NCBI GenBank assembly: GCA_011526105.1
Contig: WYAZ01000139.1
Span: 62,001-126,000 of the forward strand
Reading direction: 5' to 3'
Source of the DNA: Deltaproteobacteria bacterium
GTDB lineage: Bacteria; Myxococcota; Kuafuiibacteriia; Kuafuiibacteriales; Kuafuiibacteriaceae
DNA: 64,000 bases
This document shows positions 27,885-34,601 of the stretch, in pieces. Numbering within the stretch: position 1 is the first letter of the stretch; each line of letters starts with the position of its first letter. The notes below the pieces were generated by a model. The model had not been told where the DNA came from. It made no database searches and saw only the letters and a list, made by a program, of their open reading frames with translations. Position numbers and translations under genes: made by a program.

Positions 27885-28954
27885 CGCTCCTTCTTCTTCT
27901 TCTTCTTCTTCTTCTTGCTCGGCTTTGCGGGCTTGGCCGGGTCCGCAGCCGGCTTCGCCGTCGCTTCGACCTTGGGCTCGGCGGGCTCGGCCGGCTCGGC
28001 GCCGACCTTGGGCTTCGCGGGTTCCGCGCCGACCTTGGGTCCACCGATGACGGTGCTGGTCTTGGTCTCGCCCTCGAGGAACGCGAGCGGTTCGAGATCG
28101 GTGGGGTGCCGCCGAATGGTGGGGACGTATTTCTCGGGTTTGAGCTCCTTGCCCGGAACCGAGGCCAAGTTCATGTCCAAAGACACTTCCAGCGTGCCCA
28201 CGGCCGGGGCGCCCTCTCCCTCTTTGCCGGGCACCTCGAGCACACCCGCGAGGTGGCACTTCACGGGCACGGCGGTCTCGGCGTCGACCCAGAGCTCGCC
28301 GTCGAGGGAGACGGGACGTTTCGCTCCGTCCTTGGTGTCTTTGCCGACGAGCTCGGGTCCGGGGCCGAGACGGAGCTGATACTTCACCGCGTTTCTGCCC
28401 TGATGGTTCGCGGTTCCGACCGGCTTGAGACTCAAGCGCTCGCCGAAGTAGCCGGTGTACACACGAAGCGGCTCCCAGGCTTCGTCGCGAACGGCCTTGT
28501 GCTGCCGGTTCACGATGCCCTGGACGCGCAGATCTCCGCCGCTGTTTCGGATGAACAGGATGCCCCCGTGATAGACGATTTCCCGGAGGGGCTCTTCCTC
28601 AGCGCCGGTCTGCACCACTCGGAAGTCGCCGTGCAGCCCGTGTTCGATGGTGCTCTTCTCCTCGACCCGGAGGTGCTGCTCGCCGCTCTTCAGGTCGAGC
28701 TTGGCGGTCCCCTCATACTTGAAGAAGCCGAAGCGCGCGTAGAGCTCGTCCATGCCCATGGCGAGCACCCGCGCTCGCGCCTTGGTGTCGTCCGCGATCA
28801 GCGCGGCGTCTAGGCTCTCCTTGGCGAGGGTCTCGGCCTCAGTGGGGATCGTCTCGCGTCCCCAGAGCCGTTGTTTGGCCTTCTCGTTGTCACGGTCCTT
28901 TGTGCAGCCGAAGCTGAGCGCGACCAAGGCCAGGAGTGCTGCGGCTCGCGCCAT
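27881..28954 (-). CDS. Predicted lipoprotein of unknown function with lysine-run tail
   Basis: A 357-residue predicted lipoprotein with the lipobox LSFGC. The body is a mix of beta-strand-like segments (TAKLDLKSGEQHLRVEEKSTIEHG, GELWVDAETAVPVKCHLAGVL) that recalls lipoprotein carrier folds such as LolA/LolB, but this is a loose impression, not a family match. The last 60 residues are an Ala/Pro/Lys/Glu-rich linker and then a run of about ten lysines. The lysine run is coded by a long TTC/GAA repeat directly before the proB start. It is upstream of, and overlaps, proB. Confidence 0.55.
   Translation of the reverse strand: MARAAALLALVALSFGCTKDRDNEKAKQRLWGRETIPTEAETLAKESLDAALIADDTKARARVLAMGMDELYARFGFFKYEGTAKLDLKSGEQHLRVEEKSTIEHGLHGDFRVVQTGAEEEPLREIVYHGGILFIRNSGGDLRVQGIVNRQHKAVRDEAWEPLRVYTGYFGERLSLKPVGTANHQGRNAVKYQLRLGPGPELVGKDTKDGAKRPVSLDGELWVDAETAVPVKCHLAGVLEVPGKEGEGAPAVGTLEVSLDMNLASVPGKELKPEKYVPTIRRHPTDLEPLAFLEGETKTSTVIGGPKVGAEPAKPKVGAEPAEPAEPKVEATAKPAADPAKPAKPSKKKKKKKKKER
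27891..27916. repeat. TTC/GAA trinucleotide microsatellite
   Basis: About 26 bases of uninterrupted TTC units code (minus strand, AAG frame) for the poly-lysine tail of the lipoprotein. They lie 8 bases before the proB start codon. Slippage in whole units would change the tail length. Other changes would shift the frame of the tail and could alter coupling to proB. Confidence 0.75.
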
Positions 28955-28991
28955 CTGACCTGAGGTATCACGTCCGACCAGCCGGTCCGAC

Positions 28992-29037
28992 CAAAAACGA
29001 AAACGCCGCCCGGCCTCCTGGCCAGACGGCGTTTTCG
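28992..29037 (-). terminator. Rho-independent terminator after the RTX-like gene
   Basis: A perfect 11-base stem (cgaaaacgccg at 28998-29008 with cggcgttttcg at 29027-29037) has an additional GC-rich inner pairing and, on the minus strand, a five-T tail. It lies just beyond the stop of the repeat protein at 29060, and also before the lipoprotein gene that reads in the same direction. It is the clearest intrinsic terminator in the window. Confidence 0.82.
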
Positions 29038-29059
29038 CAAACGAAGGGAGGGGTTTGAC

Positions 29060-29833
29060 TCAGAAGCTCATCAGCCTCGAGGCGAGGTCGAAGCCGTGGC
29101 ACCAGTGGTTCGGACCGAAGTGGTGCATGTCGCCCCAGTGTCCGCCCGCACCACCGCTGAGGTTGTTGAAGTAGCGGTTGCCGGTCACGACGTCGCCCCA
29201 CTGGCCGCCGCCGTTGGCGACGTTGCCGTAGCCCAGCACGCCCAGCCGATCCCAGCCGGCGCCGCCGGTGAGGTTGTTGAAGTTGCCGTTCGCCTGGATG
29301 TTGTCCCAGCCGCTTCCGCCGTCGATCCGGTTGTAGCTTCCGGCGGCGTTGATGGTGTCGTTGCCGCTTCCGCCACGGATGTTGTTGAAGTTGCCGGCGG
29401 AGTTGATGGTATCGCGGCCACGGCCGCCGTCGATGGACGCGCCGTTGGCGTAGTTGTTGATGGTGTCCTTGCCCTTGCCACCATCGATCCGCGTCCCATT
29501 GTTCAGGTTGTTGATGGTGTCCTTGCCCTTGCCGCCATCGACGTGGACGTTGATGCCCAGCTCCGCCAAGCCCGGTCCAACGTTGATGGTGTCGTTGCCC
29601 TTGCCGCCGTTGATCCGGAGGCCCCCGGCCAGCTCATGCGCGCCGAAGGTGAACTGCTGACCGTTGACGTTCACGCCTACACGGTTTCCCTCAAGGCGCT
29701 GGACATCGATGGTGTCTTTGCCTCGGCCCGCGTTGATCGTGACTTGTCCGTTGCCGTCGCGATTGACGCTGGCCTGGCCCCAGTTGGTATTCCAGGGGGT
29801 TACGGGGGCTTGAAAGCTTCCATTGACCTGCAT
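29060..29833 (-). CDS. RTX-like beta-roll repeat protein with Lys-substituted repeats
   Basis: A 257-residue glycine- and asparagine-rich protein. From about residue 70 it has a chain of roughly nine 18-residue repeats of the type GGxGxDTIxx: INGGKGNDTIN, DGGKGKDTINNL, DGGRGRDTIN, RGGSGNDTIN, DGGSGWDNIQ. This matches the calcium-binding RTX (hemolysin-type) beta-roll. Several repeats carry Lys or Arg in place of the usual small or acidic residues of GGxGxD. No signal peptide is present, so a type I-like export route or an intracellular role is possible. The ATG is preceded by an AGGAG ribosome binding site. The gene is isolated, with a sigma-54-like promoter and a strong terminator. Confidence 0.7.
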   Translation of the reverse strand: MQVNGSFQAPVTPWNTNWGQASVNRDGNGQVTINAGRGKDTIDVQRLEGNRVGVNVNGQQFTFGAHELAGGLRINGGKGNDTINVGPGLAELGINVHVDGGKGKDTINNLNNGTRIDGGKGKDTINNYANGASIDGGRGRDTINSAGNFNNIRGGSGNDTINAAGSYNRIDGGSGWDNIQANGNFNNLTGGAGWDRLGVLGYGNVANGGGQWGDVVTGNRYFNNLSGGAGGHWGDMHHFGPNHWCHGFDLASRLMSF

Positions 29834-29912
29834 GGCTTCGACTCCTGTTTGCTTCGCTTCAGAATGCGGGCGGCGCCGGGGTTCCTACCGTGGCGCCTCC
29901 GGAGCTGTCATA

Positions 29913-29928
29913 TCCAAGCGTCGTGCCA
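29913..29928 (-). promoter_or_regulatory. Sigma-54-like promoter element
   Basis: The minus strand reads TGGCACGACGCTTGGA, close to the sigma-54 consensus TGGCACG-N4-TTGCA. The GG and the second motif are ten bases apart as required. One difference is TTGGA instead of TTGCA. It lies 80 bases before the RTX-like ATG. A nearby enhancer-binding-protein site was not seen. Confidence 0.4.
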
Positions 29929-30070
29929 ACGTGGCCAGCGGCCGTTCGAGCCCTTTCCTGGGGCCTTTGCCATTAAACCGGGTGCACGGTGCACCGGGAG
30001 AGGTGCAGCGCCCGTATGGATCGCCCGCCGGCTGGTTGCGATCTCCGGGAGCCGTTAGCATGGCCTCCAC

Positions 30071-31579
30071 ATGACGCTGCCCGCCCATCTCACCGAGCTC
30101 CAGCGCGAGATGAGGACCTACGCCGACGAGGTGGGCCTCGACTACTTCGACGTCATCTTCGAGATGGTCAGCTCCGACGCGATGAGCATGGTCGCGGCCT
30201 TCGGTGGCTTCCCGACCCGGTACCCGCACTGGAAGTGGGGCATGGAGTTTGACTCTCTGCAGAAGGGCTACACGTACGGGCTTCAGAAGATCTACGAGCT
30301 CGTCATCAACACCGACCCCTCTTACGCCTACCTGATGGAGTCGAACAGCGTGCTCGAGCAGAAGCTCGTCATGGCGCACGTCTACGGCCACAGCGACTTC
30401 TTCAAGAACAACGTCTACTTCTCGCACACCAATCGCCGGATGCTCGATCAGATGGCGAACCACGCCTCCCGCGTGCGCCGCTACATCGACCGGCACGGCT
30501 TGGATGTGGTGGAGAACTTCATGGACGCCTGCTTGTCCATCGAGAATCTCATCGACGTCCAGTCTGTCTTTCTTCCGCAGAAGAAGCGGAAGCCTGATTT
30601 CGAAGACAAGCCACCCGACGCGCCCAAGGTGGCGATGCTCCCCACCGAGAAGTCGTATCTGCGCAGCTACATCAACCCCCAGGACTACGTGGAGGCCCAG
30701 CAACGCAAGCTGGACGAAGAGGCGAAGAAGAAGAAGCGCTTCCCCGAGCGCCCCGAGCGCGACGTCTTGATGTTCCTCCTCCAGCACGCGCCGCTGCAGC
30801 CTTGGCAGCGCGACGTCCTCGACATCGTGCGCGACGAGGCCTACTACTTCGCGCCTCAGGCGCAGACCAAGATCATGAACGAGGGCTGGGCTAGCTACTG
30901 GCACTCGCACATCATGACCAGGAAGGCGCTCAAGGACAGCGAACTCGTCGACTACGCCTGCACGCACGCCGGCACCATGGGTACGCAGCCGGGGCGCGTG
31001 AATCCGTACAAGCTCGGCATCGAGCTCTTCCGCCACATCGAGGAGCGCTGGAACAAGGGGCAGTTCGGCAAGGAGTGGGACGAGTGTGACGACTTCGCCA
31101 CCCGCGCCCGCTGGGACAAGCAGCTGGGGCTCGGTCGCCAGAAGATCTTCGAGGTGCGTCGCCTCTACAACGACGTCACCTTCATCGACGAGTTCTTGAC
31201 CGAGGACTTCGCACGTCAGCAGAAGCTCTTCGTCTACGGGATGAACAAGAAGACCGGCGACTGGGAGATTCAGTCGCGGGAGTTCAAGAAGATCAAACGC
31301 CAGCTCGTGCGCGGGCTCACGAACGCCGGCCAGCCTCGAATCTCCGTCCTGGACGCCAACTGGGAGAACCGGGGTGAGCTGCTCCTCATCCACAACTACG
31401 AGGACGTGGACCTCGACCACAACTGGGCCAAGGACACCCTGGCCAACCTCGCCTTGGTCTGGAGCCGCCCAGTGCTTTTGGCGACGCGCTCGGAAGGTAA
31501 AGGGGTGGTCCTGCGTTTTGATGGAACCTCGCACTCCGAAAAGGCCAGCGACATCGCTTCGGAGGTATTGGGTCGGTGA
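30071..31579 (+). CDS. SpoVR family protein
   Basis: A 502-residue protein with the hallmark SpoVR features: YGLQKIYELVINTDPSYAYLMESNSVLEQKLVMAHVYGHSDFFKNN, followed by PQAQTKIMNEGWASYWHSHIMTR and GIELFRHIEERWNKG. SpoVR is needed for normal spore cortex in Bacillus. In Gram-negative bacteria it usually sits with prkA and yeaH (DUF444) homologues in a starvation or stress module of unknown biochemistry. Neither partner is near. The histidines of AHVYGH and SYWHSH could bind metal. Start ATG 30071; a TAGCAT hexamer lies nine bases upstream. It is followed after nine bases by a metallopeptidase gene. Confidence 0.95.
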   Translation: MTLPAHLTELQREMRTYADEVGLDYFDVIFEMVSSDAMSMVAAFGGFPTRYPHWKWGMEFDSLQKGYTYGLQKIYELVINTDPSYAYLMESNSVLEQKLVMAHVYGHSDFFKNNVYFSHTNRRMLDQMANHASRVRRYIDRHGLDVVENFMDACLSIENLIDVQSVFLPQKKRKPDFEDKPPDAPKVAMLPTEKSYLRSYINPQDYVEAQQRKLDEEAKKKKRFPERPERDVLMFLLQHAPLQPWQRDVLDIVRDEAYYFAPQAQTKIMNEGWASYWHSHIMTRKALKDSELVDYACTHAGTMGTQPGRVNPYKLGIELFRHIEERWNKGQFGKEWDECDDFATRARWDKQLGLGRQKIFEVRRLYNDVTFIDEFLTEDFARQQKLFVYGMNKKTGDWEIQSREFKKIKRQLVRGLTNAGQPRISVLDANWENRGELLLIHNYEDVDLDHNWAKDTLANLALVWSRPVLLATRSEGKGVVLRFDGTSHSEKASDIASEVLGR

Positions 31580-31588
31580 AGGCGCTTG

Positions 31589-32455
31589 ATGCTTGGCTTC
31601 GTACCCATCCTCACTGGGCTCCTGCTCGCCGCGCCGCCGGCGCCCCCGCTCTGTAAGGGGCGCGTCGCCGAGGGCTACGACCCGAGCCTCGACAAGCTCC
31701 CCAGCCGGCGAGCCAGCCTCGAGGTGCAGGCGGCGTACTCGGTGCTCTGTCCCGATGCCGACTGCGGCCGAGGCATCCTGCGCCAGAATCCCACGGTGGG
31801 GATGAACGCGCTCACCTTCGTCTCCGGCGTCGACCAAGGCCAGCGCACCCAGGTGAAGATCGTCTACGCGCCCGACTTTCTGAACACGCTGGCCAAGAAG
31901 TTCGGCGCGGGTGCTTCCTTCGGAGTGCTCGCTCACGAAGTGGGCCATCACCTCACCGCCACCAAGGGCTGGCGCAACAAGCTCGACTCGGCTTGGGACG
32001 AGGAGCTTCGGGCGGACTACCTCGCGGGTTGTGCCCTGGCGCGAGCCGGTCGCCCCCCGGACGATCTCGAGCACGCACTTCTCGCGCTCGCTTCCGTGGC
32101 CACCGACACCCATCCTTCGTCGCAGCATCGAAACCCCGTCGTTCGAAAAGGCTACGACGACTGCCGGCGGGTGCAGGACGCTCAGGACGCCTCGCAGAGC
32201 GACAAGGGCTTCGGCCTCGGGACCATGAACCGGCGGCGCTCGCGCTCGGTTGGATGTTTCTCGTACTTCTATCGCACCGCGGAGGAGGTGAATCGAAAGG
32301 GACCGGTGGTCGCTCGAAGGCTCCGCTCTCGCTCCTTTCCCGACCGCGAGTCTTGCGAGTCCACGCGCCAGAAGCTCACGGAGTCCCGGATGATCTTGTC
32401 CGAGCCCTGCGCGTGTCTCGAGGGCAAGGGATCGCCTCGGGCCCGCGACCTGTGA
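31589..32455 (+). CDS. Exported HEVGH zinc metallopeptidase, M48-like
   Basis: A 288-residue protein with a hydrophobic N-terminus (MLGFVPILTGLLLAAPPAPP). A gluzincin motif follows: AHEVGHH (H116, E117, H120), with a nearby ELRADYLAG, where the E and D would be the third ligand and support. The C-terminal part has several cysteines and an arginine-rich stretch. The M48-like assignment rests on the HExxH and EExxADxxAG pattern and is tentative. It starts nine bases after spoVR and is followed by a peptidoglycan peptidase, suggesting a shared envelope or spore-wall theme. A TTG directly before the ATG is a possible alternative start. Confidence 0.7.
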   Translation: MLGFVPILTGLLLAAPPAPPLCKGRVAEGYDPSLDKLPSRRASLEVQAAYSVLCPDADCGRGILRQNPTVGMNALTFVSGVDQGQRTQVKIVYAPDFLNTLAKKFGAGASFGVLAHEVGHHLTATKGWRNKLDSAWDEELRADYLAGCALARAGRPPDDLEHALLALASVATDTHPSSQHRNPVVRKGYDDCRRVQDAQDASQSDKGFGLGTMNRRRSRSVGCFSYFYRTAEEVNRKGPVVARRLRSRSFPDRESCESTRQKLTESRMILSEPCACLEGKGSPRARDL

Positions 32456-32469
32456 TAGTGGTCGAAGGG

Positions 32470-33720
32470 ATGAGGCGGCTCTTTCTGGGGGTGCTCATGG
32501 GCGGCCTCCTGTCCTGCTCGATGGCGGAAGCGCCGGTCGTGGAGGCTCAGGCCCCGGCCTTCGAGCCGCTTCGGCACACTTCGCCCATCGGACCCGCGGT
32601 CTCGTACTCGGCCTCGAGCTCCGATCAAATCCTCCCGAATGACTCGCTGTCCGTCGCGCTCGCCCGCCACCAGCTCGGGGGTCTCGACGTGGATGGTGTG
32701 GTGCGAGCGCTCGATGGTCTCTTCGACTTCCGCTATTGCCGCCCCGGTCATCGCTTCGAGCTCGCCAAGAACGCCGAAGGTCGCCTCGACTGGATGCGCT
32801 ACGAGGCGGGCCCCATGGACATCTTCCACGTGCATCGCGACGCCGATGGGGTTCTGGTTGGTCAGAAGGAGCCGGTTCGTGTCGTTCGCGAGGTGCATGA
32901 GGTCGAAGGCACCATCGAGGCCTCGCTGTACCTCGCCATGAAGGCCGCCGGCGAAGAGGACGCGCTCGTCCTCGAGTTCGTCGACCTCTTCGCCTGGGAC
33001 ATCGACTTCTTCACCGAGACCCAGAAGAACGATCGCTTCCGCATCGTGTTCGAGAAGCGCCTCGTGGACGGTCGTTTCGTGGGCTACGGCAAGATCCTTG
33101 GCGGTGAATACGCGCACGCCGATGGCCGCCAGCATCGCGCGTTCTACTACAGCGCCGAAGATGGAAAGGGCGGCTACTACACCGAGCGAGGCGAGTCGGT
33201 GAAGAAGGCGTTCCTCAAGTCTCCCATTCAGTTCGCGAGCATCACCAGCCGCTTTGGCATGCGAAGGCACCCCATCCTCCAGTACTCGCGCATGCACAAG
33301 GGCGTGGACTACGGCGCGCCGCGCGGCACCGCGATCTGGGCGGTCGGGGACGCGGTGGTGACCAAAGCGGGCAAGAACAGCGGCTACGGCAACGTCGTGT
33401 ATCTGCGGCACGCCAACGGCCTCGAGACGCGCTACGCGCATCTTCACAACTTCGGAAAGGGCATCCGCACCGGGGTGCGCGTCTCTCAGAAGCAGATCAT
33501 CGGCTACGTGGGCTCCACCGGCCTCGCGACCGGGCCGCATCTACACTTCGAGGTCCTCAAGGGCGGCCGGCACGAGAACCCCACGCGCATGTCGGCGCCG
33601 CCCGCGCCGCCCATCCCGCCGGGCGAGCTCGAGCGGTTTCAGGCCCAGATCTCGCAGGTCCGCACGCGCCTCGAAACCAGAGTCGCGCTCGTCTCGGATG
33701 ACCCAAAGACCCTGGACTGA
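32470..33720 (+). CDS. M23 (LytM) peptidoglycan endopeptidase lipoprotein
   Basis: A 416-residue predicted lipoprotein. The ATG at 32470 gives MRRLFLGVLMGGLLSC, with a lipobox at SC. An earlier in-frame start lies inside the preceding gene. Residues about 55-210 form an N-terminal domain as in Csd3/YebA-type peptidases. The M23 zinc peptidase domain has HKGVDYGAPRGT (about 276-287; H and D ligands) and the HLHFEV ligand motif (about 357). Such enzymes cut crosslinks in peptidoglycan. Zinc residues are all present, so it should be active. The position after spoVR and the HExxH gene suggests a wall-remodelling function. Confidence 0.9.
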   Translation: MRRLFLGVLMGGLLSCSMAEAPVVEAQAPAFEPLRHTSPIGPAVSYSASSSDQILPNDSLSVALARHQLGGLDVDGVVRALDGLFDFRYCRPGHRFELAKNAEGRLDWMRYEAGPMDIFHVHRDADGVLVGQKEPVRVVREVHEVEGTIEASLYLAMKAAGEEDALVLEFVDLFAWDIDFFTETQKNDRFRIVFEKRLVDGRFVGYGKILGGEYAHADGRQHRAFYYSAEDGKGGYYTERGESVKKAFLKSPIQFASITSRFGMRRHPILQYSRMHKGVDYGAPRGTAIWAVGDAVVTKAGKNSGYGNVVYLRHANGLETRYAHLHNFGKGIRTGVRVSQKQIIGYVGSTGLATGPHLHFEVLKGGRHENPTRMSAPPAPPIPPGELERFQAQISQVRTRLETRVALVSDDPKTLD

Positions 33721-33899
33721 GCCTCCGTCGAGGCGCCATTTCCGTCTCCCATAGGCGCCACATCGGCCCGGTCCGGCACGTCGAGCTGCCTCGCTGCGCG
33801 GACTTCGGAGCGGCACACATGCTGCTCTGTGCCTGCCGCGATTCGAGGAGGGCGTCGCTCGGCGGATGAGCGCCCCCGCCTCGATCGTCTCCGAGCGGG

Positions 33900-34601
33900 A
33901 TGATGCGGGCGCCAGAACGAGAGCATGCACGACAGCGACCGCGCGAACGGCCGCAACCGAACTCTTTGGCCCTGGTGCCAAGGCGGGCGCAAGCCCCGGT
34001 GGAACTCGACGATTCGGAGCTCCTTGCGCGGGTCATCACGGGAGACGAAGCCGCCTGGCGGTGCTTCTTTCGGCGCTTCCGCGGGTTGGTGGCCGCCTGC
34101 GTGCTCAAGACCGGCGGGCGTTCCGGCCTCCGCCTCTCGGCCGAGGAGATGTCGGACATCTCGCAGGCGACGTGGCTTCGGATGGTCGACAGAGACTTTC
34201 ACCGCCTCCGGATGTATCGGCCCGACGCCAACGCGAGTGTCGCCACCTGGGTGGGCATTATCGCGAGCTCCTGCACCAGGGACTACCTGCGCCGTCTCCG
34301 TCGGGAGCGCGTGGAGAGCGGCGTGGAACTGGAGCTGCTCTCGGTGGAGAGCAAAGAACCTAGCGCCGCAGAACGGCTCGAACTCATCGAGGAGGGTCTA
34401 GAACTCGAGCGTCGAGTCGCGTCGCTCTCCGCGCGTGATCGCGAGTTCGTGGAACTGTATTTCCGCTGCGGTCTCGCCCCGGCAGAGGTCGCCGAGAAGA
34501 TGGGGATCTCGGTCCGAAGCGTCTACACCAAGACGTACAAGATCACCGCGAAGCTGAGCTCGGAACCTGAAACGAGTCGACCGGTGTCTTCGACATCCTG
34601 A
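33900..34601 (+). CDS. ECF-type RNA polymerase sigma factor
   Basis: A 233-residue sigma-70 family factor. The sigma-2 region includes DEAAWRCFFRRFRGLV and DISQATWLRMVDRD. The sigma-4 region has the helix-turn-helix FVELYFRCGLAPAEVAEKMGISVRSVYTKTYKI. The start has two ATGs (33900, 33903). Downstream, the coding end overlaps the convergent glycosidase gene by 59 bases. No anti-sigma gene is adjacent. The 180 bases between the previous gene and this start hold no recognised feature beyond possible control sites. Confidence 0.85.
   Translation: MMRAPEREHARQRPRERPQPNSLALVPRRAQAPVELDDSELLARVITGDEAAWRCFFRRFRGLVAACVLKTGGRSGLRLSAEEMSDISQATWLRMVDRDFHRLRMYRPDANASVATWVGIIASSCTRDYLRRLRRERVESGVELELLSVESKEPSAAERLELIEEGLELERRVASLSARDREFVELYFRCGLAPAEVAEKMGISVRSVYTKTYKITAKLSSEPETSRPVSSTS

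Noticed and set aside
29060-29833. Regularly spaced DNA repeats in the RTX-like gene, possibly CRISPR
   Set aside because: Repeats are contiguous coding repeats without unique spacers of similar length and no cas gene is near.
29885-32128. Minus-strand frame of 747 codons opposite spoVR
   Set aside because: Opposite a definite SpoVR gene; no motif found.
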